21,957 nucleotides of DNA from Pseudomonadota bacterium (GCA_023412995.1 JAEZQS010000245.1:1-21957), one strand, 5' to 3'; positions 15,615-21,957 are shown, numbered from the stretch's first letter. Notes: a model not told the origin generated them from the sequence alone. Numbers and translations: made by a program.

Positions 15615-15874
15615 TACTCCGGACCCGCACCAGCGGAAGTCTGGCGCAGCAATGCGTCGCGCCACACATCGAGTAGCCTGCCCGTCCGACTGGGCGCCAG
15701 TGTCGCGACGCGATGCTCCAGTGGAATGATGGCCTCGGGAACACCGCAGGATTGGTGGAACCCCGCTGGCCATCGGGATGGACTGCCCGCTGGCGGCTTG
15801 CAACCCGCCCTGCAGGCCTTCTCCCAGTATCCCGGAAGCGAATTCCCGGTTTTCGGCGTGGCCGCTGTACCAGA

Positions 15875-15970
15875 GCACACCGAGCACACAGGAAAGCCAA
15901 AGCGCAAAAGGTCAAAAGCTTCGGCCTGATTTTTTAATTGCCTTGCTTCGCCTCTGTGTGCTCGGTGTGC
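15875..15970. repeat. 17-bp perfect inverted repeat with 62-bp spacer
   Basis: The left arm GCACACCGAGCACACAG (15875-15891) is the exact reverse complement of 15954-15970. The spacer is unusually A/T-rich for this window. It contains a weak stem (AGGTC 15909-15913 with GGCCT 15923-15927) followed by T6, which looks like a weak Rho-independent terminator. It also carries the core GCCTTGCTTCGCCT (15940-15953), shared with 6583-6596. The right arm and the following GTGTGCCCGGTG run are GTG-rich low-complexity sequence. Confidence 0.8.
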
Positions 15971-16048
15971 CCGGTGTCGGAGGCTTCTCGTCTTTCCCTT
16001 TGGCGCGGCCCCCGGCGTTCGCCGCGACGGCGGATGAGCAGAGCGCCT

Positions 16049-16423
16049 CTAGACGCCGGGTGTCTGCAGGGCGCTGGCCAGCACCAGCAGGAAGCCCACC
16101 ACCGCAATCGCCGCGTGCACGTACACGATGGTCTTCGGCAGCAGCTCGCGTTTTTCCTGGTAGCCGAGGTTGAGGTACAACCCGCCCAGCGCCGCAAGCA
16201 CCAGCAGGATCACGCCCCAAAAGGCGTACTGCGGAAGCCCGGCGGTGCAGGCGGTGTAAATCAGCAGCGTCAGGCCCGCGGCAGCGAGAAGGCCGTGCAG
16301 CATGGCGAGCCATGCAGGTGGATTGCGATCGCCCGATACGCGGATGCCGGCCATCACCAGGCCGCCGCCGGCGGCGATGGCGAACAGGACGATGCTGGTC
16401 CACAGGATCTGCTGCACGTTCAT
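16049..16423 (-). CDS. Small four-helix inner-membrane protein, family not recognised
   Basis: A 124-aa hydrophobic protein with four predicted membrane helices (about residues 8-28, 38-58, 66-86 and 97-118). I do not recognise the family. Helices 2 and 4 resemble each other: both carry a His near the start followed by small residues and a Gly-hydrophobic run (His43 in 'MLHGLLAAAGLTLL' and His103 in 'YVHAAIAVVGFLLV'). This suggests an internal duplication and possibly paired His ligands. The ATG at 16423 is preceded by a good GGGAGAAG Shine-Dalgarno, which decides this start over longer frames running to 16660. It lies downstream of the ubiI end and the glycosyltransferase relic on the same strand, but about 460 bp away from ubiI, so it probably has its own promoter. 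Confidence 0.8.
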   Translation of the reverse strand: MNVQQILWTSIVLFAIAAGGGLVMAGIRVSGDRNPPAWLAMLHGLLAAAGLTLLIYTACTAGLPQYAFWGVILLVLAALGGLYLNLGYQEKRELLPKTIVYVHAAIAVVGFLLVLASALQTPGV

Positions 16424-16881
16424 GCGTCTTCTCCCGATGCCGGAAGCGGGGTGCGTCCGATTGACGGCACGCTTGCACAATGCGGGCTTATGGGCACGCT
16501 GCGATGCAGCGCTGCGGGGCGTCCGCGATATCCGCAGGCAAGGCTGCACCGCTCGCGCACGGCCGGTGTGTTCCATCCGGCGTCCTGCGTTTCTTTCGCC
16601 GTTTCCGGTAAGCCGATAGCAGCTGTTATCCGACGGCAAGCGCGCCTGCGTTTCGCTCAACGATCACGCAGCCGTCGACGAACGGCCGCACGGACGCGAG
16701 GCATCGGGCGATCACGTGCGCCTCGTTCCTGACGATCATGTTGAGGCAGATGGTGGACAAGCGGGTCGGCGCCGGCAAAAGGGCATCCACCCTGGCCTGC
16801 GGGGCGGGCTGCAGTCACGCCCGATGTGGCGGAAGCAGGAACCGCGGGGAATGCATGCGAACGGATTCCCGCCGTTCCCGA
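16424..16881. other. 458-bp gap between the four-helix protein and ubiI
   Basis: Apart from the glycosyltransferase relic at 16626-16790, this stretch contains nothing I can support as a gene. The DNA on the relic's 3' side (16424-16625) encodes no recognisable continuation of the glycosyltransferase in any frame I read. It must also hold the promoter of the four-helix gene; I see no clear sigma-70 boxes. Confidence 0.5.
16626..16790 (-). pseudogene. N-terminal relic of a family-2 glycosyltransferase
   Basis: The minus strand encodes, without interruption, 'TRLSTICLNMIVRNEAHV' and then 'IARCLASVRPFVDGCVIVE'. This is the start of GT2 enzymes of the kind 'CMIVKNEAHVI.RCL.SV.PFID..VIVDTGSTDGT'. 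The similarity stops just before the nucleotide-sugar-binding Asp (the expected D-T-G-S-T-D-G-T is absent). After nine unrelated residues the frame ends in TAA at 16626-16628. Only about 54 codons remain, against several hundred in complete members. A GTG at 16790 or the ATG at 16739 would be the start. It lies 91 bp downstream of ubiI on the same strand. It reads as a deletion relic rather than a functional gene. Confidence 0.6.
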
Positions 16882-18099
16882 CTACATGATCCGTCCGGCC
16901 GCCACGTCCATCAGCAGGTGCCGCAGCGGCGTGACGCGACCGGCGACGCCGAGCGCGGCGCCGCGGAGCGCCGCAAGCGGGACCGCCTCCGGTGCAAACG
17001 CCCGCGCGATCGCGTCGAAACCCTGCGCCGCCAGCGTGGTGGCGCTGCGACGGTCGCGCTCGTACCGGCGCAGCACATGGCTGGCGCCGATATCGCTGCC
17101 ACGGTCGCGTGCCTCGTTCAGCACCCGCCGCAGGCAGGCGACGTCGCGCAGGCCGAGGTTCATGCCCTGCCCCGCCAGCGGATGCACGACGTGGGCAGCA
17201 TCGCCGGCGAGCAGGCAGCGGCCGGCAAGGTAGCGATCGGCCAGGCGCAGGCGCAGCGGAAAGGCGGCGCGCGGCGTCGTCGCGGTGATGGGACCGAGGC
17301 GGAAGTCGAAGGCGCCGCCGAGTTCGCCGCGGAACGCCTCGTCATCGAGCGCGAGCACGCGCGCGGCGTCCGCTTCGGGCAACGACCAGACGATGGAACT
17401 GCGGCCGTCGGCGAGCGGCAGGAAGGCGAGCGGTCCACCCGGAAGGAAGCGCTGCCAGGCGGTCTGTTCGTGGGGACGTTCCGTGGCGACGTGCGCGACC
17501 ACCGCGCGCTGCCCGTAGTCGCGGCCATCGAAGCCCAAGCCGAGCCGGCTGCGCAGCGGCGACATCGCGCCTTCCGCCGCGACCAGCAGGCGCGCGCGCA
17601 ACCGGGTGCCGTCATCCAGGGTGGCGGTCACCGCATCGTCCGCGTTGTCCAGTTCGACCACTTCGGCCGGGCAATGCACGCGCACCGCGGCACGACCGTC
17701 CCCGGCTGCAGCGGCGGGCGCGCCGCCCGCGAGCGCGCGCCACAGCGCCTGCTGCACCAGCAGGTTCTCGACGATCCAGCCGAGCGCCGCTTCGCCGCGG
17801 TCCGCGGCGTCGAGGTGCAGCGTGCCGGGCGCGAGCGCATCCCATACGGTCATCTTGCGATAGGCACCCGCCCGCGCGGCGGCGATGCCAGGCCACACGC
17901 CGAGGTCGTCCAGCAACGCGCGTGCGTCGGGTGCGAGCGCGACCACGCGCAGGTCGACGGCATCCGCCTGCCACGGACGCGGCTCGCGCGCTTCCACCAG
18001 CGCCACCTCGAACCCGTCGCGCGCCAGCGACAGCGCGAGCGCGCCGCCGACGGCGCCGGCCCCGACGACGATGGCATCGAGCATCGCGCGACGGCTCAT
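16882..18099 (-). CDS. ubiI: UbiH/UbiF/VisC-family FAD monooxygenase, best match UbiI
   Basis: A 405-aa flavoprotein aromatic hydroxylase of ubiquinone biosynthesis. In E. coli, UbiI hydroxylates C5 of the polyprenylphenol ring using O2. Seen: the N-terminal dinucleotide fold GAGAVG (residues 13-18); 'GWIVENLLVQQALW', matching the UbiI/UbiF 'IVEN..' segment; the DG-like region 'LLVAAEGAMSPLR'; and the FAD-ribityl motif 'LLAGDAAHVVHPLAGQGMNLGLRD'. Phrases such as 'SSIVWSL', 'GSDIG' and 'LRRYER' are closer to UbiI than to UbiF. Regiospecificity varies among proteobacteria, so the exact carbon is not certain. The length is close to E. coli UbiI (400 aa). Its ATG overlaps the ubiH stop by 4 bp (ATGA), showing a coupled two-gene operon. 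Confidence 0.9.
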   Translation of the reverse strand: MSRRAMLDAIVVGAGAVGGALALSLARDGFEVALVEAREPRPWQADAVDLRVVALAPDARALLDDLGVWPGIAAARAGAYRKMTVWDALAPGTLHLDAADRGEAALGWIVENLLVQQALWRALAGGAPAAAAGDGRAAVRVHCPAEVVELDNADDAVTATLDDGTRLRARLLVAAEGAMSPLRSRLGLGFDGRDYGQRAVVAHVATERPHEQTAWQRFLPGGPLAFLPLADGRSSIVWSLPEADAARVLALDDEAFRGELGGAFDFRLGPITATTPRAAFPLRLRLADRYLAGRCLLAGDAAHVVHPLAGQGMNLGLRDVACLRRVLNEARDRGSDIGASHVLRRYERDRRSATTLAAQGFDAIARAFAPEAVPLAALRGAALGVAGRVTPLRHLLMDVAAGRIM

Positions 18100-19301
18100 G
18101 GCTGCAGCCCGGTTGCCGGCGCATCCCCGCGCCAGCCCATGCCGCGCAGGGCGAAGCGGCGCCGGAGCGGCGGGAGGCGATCGAGCGCGTGGAAGCCGAG
18201 CGAGCGCGCCAGGCGCAGCGGCAGGAACGGGTTGCCCATGAGGCGCACGAGGTCGTCGCTGAAGGCGGTGGTCGCGTCGCGGTCCGGTTGCCGCCGCACG
18301 GCGTGGCGGGCGAGCAGGTCGGCGCTACCGGGATCGCCGCCGGGCTGCGCGCGCAGCAGTTCGGAAAGGGTCAAGGCATCGCGCAGGCCGAGGTTGAAGC
18401 CCTGCGCACCCAGCGGATGCACCGTCTGCGCGGCATTGCCGACCAGCACGGTGCGTGGCGCCGTGGTTTGCGCCGCCAGCACGCGCAAGAGCGGGAACGG
18501 CTGGCGCCGCCCGGGGCGCGACAGGCGGCCGGCGCGCCAGCCGAAGCGTTCGTGCACGAAAGCGAGGAAGGCCTCGTCGTCCAGTGCCGCCACGCCGTCG
18601 GCCTCCGCACGCGGGACGCAGAGGACGAGGCCGGCGCGGCGGTCACCCAGCGGCAGCAGCGCGACCGGGCCGCTGTCGGTGAAGCGCTCCCACGCCTGGC
18701 CCTCGAGGGGGCGTTCGGTGGTGACGGTGGTGACGAGGGCGGACTGGTCGTAGTCGTGGCGCAGCGCCTGGATGCCACAGGCAGCGCGCACGAACGATCC
18801 GGCGCCATCGGCGCCGACCAGCAGCCGCGTGCACAGGCGACGCGGCGTGCCGCCTGCGTCGAACTCCACCTGCACCGCCTCGGCACCGGCCGCGATCGCC
18901 ACCGCGCGCGCCGGCGCAAGGCGCTGCAGCGATGCGCAGCGGTCCAGCCTGCGCACCAGCGCATTGCCGAGTTCACGCGCCGGCACCACCGCGCCGAAGG
19001 GAGGCAGGCCAAGTGCCGCGGCGTCGAGCCGGACCGCGCCGAAATCGCCGCGCCGGCTGACGTGGATGCGGCGGATTGCAGTCGACGGCATGGCGTCATC
19101 GAACACGCCGAGTGCCTGCAGCGCGTTGACACTGGCCCGCGCCAGGGCCAGGTTGCGCTCGTCGTAAACCGGCTCGGCGTCGAGACGCGGCGGCGCGGCT
19201 TCCGCCAGCGCCACGCGCAGGCCGGCGCCATCCAGCGCGATGGCGAGGCTGGCGCCGACCAGGCCGCCGCCAATGATGAGCACGTCGAGGCAATCGTCCA
19301 C
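18096..19301 (-). CDS. ubiH: UbiH, 2-octaprenyl-6-methoxyphenol hydroxylase
   Basis: A 401-aa FAD-dependent hydroxylase of aerobic ubiquinone biosynthesis (C1 hydroxylation in E. coli). Seen: the GGGLVG nucleotide-binding turn (residues 11-16); 'DERNLALARASVNALQALGV', matching the UbiH DGRAIAL region; 'AWERFTDSGPVALLPLGD'; and the UbiH-type motif 'VLVGNAAQTVHPLGAQGFNLGLRD', which has Asn-Ala-Ala-Gln where UbiI has Asp-Ala-Ala-His. The C-terminal 'RRQPDRDATTAFSDDLVRLM' also fits UbiH. The frame is open to a GTG at 19373, but the GTG at 19301 puts the FAD motif at the usual distance from the N-terminus and gives a length close to E. coli UbiH (392 aa). It is the first gene of the minus-strand ubiH-ubiI operon and is divergent from the btuM-like gene. 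Confidence 0.92.
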   Translation of the reverse strand: MDDCLDVLIIGGGLVGASLAIALDGAGLRVALAEAAPPRLDAEPVYDERNLALARASVNALQALGVFDDAMPSTAIRRIHVSRRGDFGAVRLDAAALGLPPFGAVVPARELGNALVRRLDRCASLQRLAPARAVAIAAGAEAVQVEFDAGGTPRRLCTRLLVGADGAGSFVRAACGIQALRHDYDQSALVTTVTTERPLEGQAWERFTDSGPVALLPLGDRRAGLVLCVPRAEADGVAALDDEAFLAFVHERFGWRAGRLSRPGRRQPFPLLRVLAAQTTAPRTVLVGNAAQTVHPLGAQGFNLGLRDALTLSELLRAQPGGDPGSADLLARHAVRRQPDRDATTAFSDDLVRLMGNPFLPLRLARSLGFHALDRLPPLRRRFALRGMGWRGDAPATGLQP

Positions 19302-19352
19302 GCCGCGATCATAACCGCGCGGCGCGCGCCGCGGCGGGGCCCGCGTGGTTGC

Positions 19353-19360
19353 GATAAACT
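19353..19360 (+). promoter_or_regulatory. Possible -10 region for the B12 operon
   Basis: GATAAACT is the only A/T-rich octamer in the 89-bp space between the divergent ubiH and btuM-like genes, and lies 30 bp before the btuM ATG. No good -35 is visible. I see no cobalamin-riboswitch (B12 box) sequence; the gap is too short for a complete one. Confidence 0.28.
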
Positions 19361-19390
19361 GCCCTCCTGCCACAAGTGGATGAACGCCCC

Positions 19391-19999
19391 ATGGAACACA
19401 CCGCCCTTCCGGCCACGCGCGGCGCGCGCCTCGGCATCCTGGCGCTGCTCGCGCTCGTGATGCTGGCCACCCGCATCAACCATTTCGGCGCCGTGCCGGA
19501 CGCCTCATGGGCGCTGTTCTTCATTGCCGGGTTCTATCTGCGCGGCTGGGGCCGGATCGCCTTTCCGCTGCTGATGGCGCTGGCCGTGGCAATCGACTAC
19601 GTCGTGATCACCGGCCAGGGCATCCCGTTCTGGAGCCATTACTGCGTCTCGACCGCCTACCTGTTCCTGCTGCCGAGCTATGCCGCGCCGTGGCTGGGCG
19701 GCGCGTGGCTGCGCCGCCGTTACGAGGGCACCGGCCTGCGTGAAGCGGGCCTGCTCGCCGCCAGCAGCCTCGTTGCGGCAAGCGCCTGCTTCCTCGTATC
19801 CAACGGCAGCTTCTACTGGATCAGCGCCAACGTGCCGCAGCGCAGCTTCGGTGGCTGGCTGCAGAACATGGGCGACTGGTATCTGTCCTACCTCGGCACC
19901 ACGCTGGTTTACGTCGGCATCGCCGCGGTGCTGCATGTGCTGGCGGTGCAGGCCCTGCGGGCGTTGCCGGGCGCGGCGGGCGTTCCGGTGCGCCGCTGA
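19391..19999 (+). CDS. btuM: BtuM-like solitary vitamin B12 transporter
   Basis: A 202-aa membrane protein with about six predicted helices. Features matching the BtuM family as I know it: an early 'ATRINHFGAVPDASWALFFIAGFYL' region (residues 26-50), a membrane Asp-Tyr ('AIDYVVITG', about 67-75), and 'WSHYCVSTAYLFLLPSYAAPW' (about 81-101) with a lone cysteine, Cys85. In the characterised Thiobacillus denitrificans BtuM, an ECF S-component-like protein that works without an ECF module, a cysteine at about this place (Cys80) coordinates cobalamin cobalt and supports decyanation. The next gene, 15 bp downstream, is a cob(I)alamin adenosyltransferase, as in known btuM loci. The ATG at 19391 is preferred over the GTG at 19376. 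The assignment rests on recalled motifs and context. Confidence 0.8.
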   Translation: MEHTALPATRGARLGILALLALVMLATRINHFGAVPDASWALFFIAGFYLRGWGRIAFPLLMALAVAIDYVVITGQGIPFWSHYCVSTAYLFLLPSYAAPWLGGAWLRRRYEGTGLREAGLLAASSLVAASACFLVSNGSFYWISANVPQRSFGGWLQNMGDWYLSYLGTTLVYVGIAAVLHVLAVQALRALPGAAGVPVRR

Positions 20000-20014
20000 A
20001 GCGGAATCCCGGCC

Positions 20015-20581
20015 TTGGGCAACCGCCTCTCGAAGATCTACACACGCACGGGCGACGACGGCAGCACCGGGCTGGGTGACGGCACCCGCGTGCCGAAGGA
20101 CTCGCCCCGCGTCGCCGCCTACGGCACCACCGACGAGCTCAACTGCGCGATCGGCCTGGTGCTGGCGTGCGAGGTTCCCGGGGCCGTGCGCGAGCTGCTG
20201 GTCCAGGTGCAACACACGCTGTTCGACCTCGGCGGGGAGCTGTGCATCCCCGGCATGGAAATGGTGCACGGCGCCGATATCGACCGCCTCGAGCAGGCGC
20301 TCGACGGCTTCAATGCCGACCTGCCGCCGCTGAAGGAATTCATCCTCCCTGGCGGTGGCCCCGCGTCGGCGCATTGCCACCTCGCGCGCACCATCTGCCG
20401 CCGCGCGGAACGCTGCGTGGTCACCCTCGCACGCACGGAAAGCGTGCGTGCCGAGCCGCTGCGCTACCTCAACCGGCTGTCGGACCTCCTGTTCGTCCTT
20501 TCGCGCGTGCTGGCGCGTGCGTCGGGCCACGGCGAGGTGCTCTGGCACCACGAGCGGCGCAAGCGCCCGCAACCGGAATGA
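20015..20581 (+). CDS. PduO-type cob(I)alamin adenosyltransferase
   Basis: A 188-aa cytoplasmic enzyme that transfers the adenosyl group of ATP to cob(I)alamin, making coenzyme B12. Seen: the N-terminal ATP-binding segment 'KIYTRTGDDGSTGLGDGTRV' (about residues 7-26); 'DSPRVAAYGTTDELN' (about 29-43); and the C-terminal 'LARTICRRAERCVVTLAR' and 'LNRLSDLLFVLSRV' helices typical of the PduO/ATR (MMAB) family. The start is a TTG at 20015, which gives the common N-terminus 'MGNRLSKIYTRTG'. It follows the btuM-like gene by 15 bp and overlaps the next gene by 4 bp (ATGA), so it is the middle member of a three-gene operon that would import B12 and activate it. No complete B12 synthesis genes are in the window. 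Confidence 0.94.
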   Translation: MGNRLSKIYTRTGDDGSTGLGDGTRVPKDSPRVAAYGTTDELNCAIGLVLACEVPGAVRELLVQVQHTLFDLGGELCIPGMEMVHGADIDRLEQALDGFNADLPPLKEFILPGGGPASAHCHLARTICRRAERCVVTLARTESVRAEPLRYLNRLSDLLFVLSRVLARASGHGEVLWHHERRKRPQPE

Positions 20582-21549
20582 GTCCCGGCGTGGCGGGCAT
20601 CCGCGCGCCCACGGCCCTGTTCACCCACGCCGCCTGCCTGGCACACGCGCCCGGGCCGGGCCATCCCGAATCGCCGTCGCGGCTGCGCGCGGTGCTGGAC
20701 GCGCTCGATGACGACGGGTTCTCCGCCCTCGCGCGTTTCGATGCGCCGGACGCCACCCGCGAGCAGCTGCTGCGCGTGCACGACGCGGCGCTGGTCGATG
20801 CGGTGCTGGCACCGTTGCCGCTTGGCGAGCAGCGACGGCTCGATCCCGACACCGTGCAGTCGAGCGGCTCGGCCGAGGCGGCGCTGCGGGCGGCAGGCGC
20901 GGCGTGCGCAGCGGTCGACGCGGTGATGGCCGGGCCGGTGCGACGCGCATTCTGCGCGGTACGCCCGCCGGGGCACCACGCCGCGCGCGATGCCGCGATG
21001 GGCTTCTGCCTGTTCAACAATGTCGCGGTGGCGGCGGCGCACGCGCTGGCGGCGCATGGCCTGGAGCGCATCGCGATCATCGATTTCGACGTGCACCATG
21101 GCAACGGCACCGCCGATATCTTCCGAAACGAGCCACGCGTGCTGTATGCGTCGACGCACCAGTGGCCGCTGTATCCCGGCACCGGCGCGCGCGAGGATCG
21201 CGGCGAGGGCAACCTGGTCCACGTGCCGCTGCCACCCACCGCGGGGAGCAGCGCGTTCCGCCGCGCGTTCGACGACGAGGTGCTGCCGGCCATCGAGGCA
21301 ATGCGTCCGCAGCTGGTGCTGGTGTCCGCCGGATTCGATGCCCACCGGCGTGATCCGCTCGCCAGCCTGGCGCTGGAAACCGAGGACTACGCCTGGGTGA
21401 CCGCGCGCCTGGTCGAACGGGCCGAGCGCCACGCGGGCGGCCGCCTGGTCTCCACCCTCGAAGGCGGGTACGACCTCACCGCGCTGGCCGACTCGGCCGC
21501 CGCGCATGTCGCAGCCCTGATGGCGACGCCGCGAGGCCACGGCCCGTAA
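20578..21549 (+). CDS. Class II histone-deacetylase-like amidohydrolase
   Basis: A 323-aa zinc-dependent deacetylase-fold protein related to bacterial HDAC-like amidohydrolases, acetylpolyamine amidohydrolases and AcuC. Seen: 'HPESPSRLRAVLDAL' near the N-terminus; the active-site 'VRPPGHHA' with His133-His134; 'GFCLFNNVAVAA'; 'IDFDVHHGNGT' with the zinc ligands Asp171 and His173; 'SAGFDAH' with the third ligand Asp254; and 'LEGGYD' with the catalytic Tyr298. All catalytic residues are therefore present. The natural substrate (acetylated protein, polyamine or other amide) cannot be told. The ATG overlaps the adenosyltransferase stop (ATGA), making it the third operon member. It has no obvious role in B12 chemistry. 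Confidence 0.92.
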   Translation: MSPGVAGIRAPTALFTHAACLAHAPGPGHPESPSRLRAVLDALDDDGFSALARFDAPDATREQLLRVHDAALVDAVLAPLPLGEQRRLDPDTVQSSGSAEAALRAAGAACAAVDAVMAGPVRRAFCAVRPPGHHAARDAAMGFCLFNNVAVAAAHALAAHGLERIAIIDFDVHHGNGTADIFRNEPRVLYASTHQWPLYPGTGAREDRGEGNLVHVPLPPTAGSSAFRRAFDDEVLPAIEAMRPQLVLVSAGFDAHRRDPLASLALETEDYAWVTARLVERAERHAGGRLVSTLEGGYDLTALADSAAAHVAALMATPRGHGP

Positions 21550-21602
21550 TCCGCAGGATCGGCACGCCGCAGGCGCACCGCCTCGTCCATCCGGTCGCGG
21601 GC

Positions 21603-21629
21603 GATGCGGTTCGCTGCGCTCACCGCATC
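21603..21629. repeat. GATGCGGT...ACCGCATC hairpin, REP-like dispersed element
   Basis: GATGCGGT and ACCGCATC form a perfect 8-bp stem around an 11-nt loop (TCGCTGCGCTC), 54 bp after the deacetylase stop. In the other direction it reads GGATGCGGTGAGCGCAGCGA..., a form I associate with short dispersed palindromes in Xanthomonadales and pseudomonads. It may serve as the terminator of the B12 operon. Confidence 0.5.
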
Positions 21630-21772
21630 CTACGCCAGGGTCACTGGACGCCAACCGCCCGGATGCATGGCACCTTCGGCGCTCCGCAGCGAACGCTGGC
21701 CACGTGCATTGCCCGCCACTGGCGCTTCCGGCAAGCTAGCGCACCTTGCGTTGCGACGAGAAAGCCGGCTCC

Positions 21773-21957
21773 GTGCGCCAGTCCTCCTACCGCGTATCCG
21801 GGCGGCGCCTGCTGGCGCTCGCCATTTCGCAGTGCCTGCTACTGGGCGCTCCTGCCGTGCTGGCGCAGAGGGCGCCCGCGGGAAGCCCGCCCCCGCCGAC
21901 CGGGCCCGTCGCGGCTCCCGCGCCGCCGCTGCCGGCTGCCCCGGCCACGGGCACCAT
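21773..21957 (+). CDS. N-terminus of an exported proline/alanine-rich protein, cut by the window end
   Basis: A frame open from a GTG at 21773 to the window end (61 codons). It begins with a clear signal peptide: basic n-region (RQSSYRVSGRR), hydrophobic core (LLALAISQCLLLGAPAVL) and an Ala-Gln cleavage area near residue 32. A low-complexity Pro/Ala linker follows. An in-frame stop at 21737 limits the start; TTG 21746 is an alternative. A GAGAAAG sequence lies about 10 bp upstream. The family cannot be determined from this fragment. Confidence 0.6.
   Translation, partial: MRQSSYRVSGRRLLALAISQCLLLGAPAVLAQRAPAGSPPPPTGPVAAPAPPLPAAPATGT

Larger units (their letters stand above)
15593..16048. other. 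456-bp gap downstream of tamB: hairpin, inverted repeat, no recognisable gene
   Basis: Between the tamB stop and the stop of the minus-strand four-helix protein I see no gene I can support. Open frames here resemble no family and lack good starts. The gap holds the tamB hairpin, a 17-bp perfect inverted repeat (15875-15891 and 15954-15970) and an A/T-rich patch with a T6 run (15930-15935). Confidence 0.6.

Noticed and set aside
15440..15907. 155-aa minus-strand open frame after tamB as a gene
   Set aside because: It overlaps the tamB 3' end antisense, has no family resemblance and no Shine-Dalgarno. The N-terminal part is translated repeat sequence.
16738..18753. 671-aa plus-strand open frame antisense to ubiI and ubiH
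   Set aside because: It shows the composition of a mirror frame and no domain; ubiH and ubiI on the other strand are clear.
19302..19390. Cobalamin riboswitch before the btuM-like gene
   Set aside because: The divergent gap is only 89 bp and shows no B12-box-like sequence; a full cobalamin riboswitch is about 200 nt.
17922..19460. 512-aa plus-strand open frame antisense to ubiH
   Set aside because: It has the same shadow character, with Arg/Ala-rich low-complexity translation.

Overview
This is a GC-rich, densely coded chromosomal window of a gammaproteobacterium, most likely from the Xanthomonadales (Lysobacterales), in the Xanthomonadaceae/Rhodanobacteraceae/Dokdonella range. The basis for this is the strong G/C bias at third codon positions, the ybeZ-ybeY-corC order, the tandem ubiH-ubiI pair, a TIGR02999-type sigma factor, GGGAATGG-type dispersed repeats, and a secreted protein ending in an '[IL]F-x-x-G-F-[DE]-stop' tail. 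The assignment is inferred from family knowledge; no database was searched. I see no rRNA, tRNA, CRISPR array, prophage or intact insertion sequence.

Left part (1-9013, all + strand): ybeZ (PhoH-like) and ybeY overlap and serve ribosome/rRNA maturation. A large secreted beta-helix gene built from two related halves follows, then corC. The usual ybeZ-ybeY-corC block is therefore split by an accessory gene, and lnt, its common last member, does not follow corC. Instead come a DUF4105/Lnb-like membrane protein whose signal-peptide region lies between inverted GGGAATGG arms, an acyltransferase-3 membrane protein, and a CorA-type Mg2+ channel.

Middle part (9014-16423): a TIGR02999-type ECF sigma factor on the minus strand, divergent from a 48-aa DUF3096 membrane peptide; then tamA and tamB, overlapping by 4 bp, which form the outer/inner membrane translocation and assembly module. 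About 450 bp with a 17-bp inverted repeat follows, then a small minus-strand four-helix membrane protein with a repeated His-containing helix motif.

Right part (16424-21957): a broken N-terminal glycosyltransferase-2 remnant, the minus-strand operon ubiH-ubiI (ubiquinone ring hydroxylation), and a divergent + strand operon. That operon holds a BtuM-like solitary vitamin B12 transporter (with the cysteine expected of that family), a PduO-type cob(I)alamin adenosyltransferase and a class II histone-deacetylase-like amidohydrolase. The window ends inside the start of a secreted, proline-rich protein.

The most interesting items are the BtuM-adenosyltransferase pair, the split ybeZ-ybeY-corC block with its tail-tagged beta-helix protein, the inverted low-complexity repeat elements (one read through in frame by a gene), the glycosyltransferase relic, and the unassigned four-helix protein. 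I did not find a clearly new multi-gene defence or mobile system; most of the window is housekeeping.
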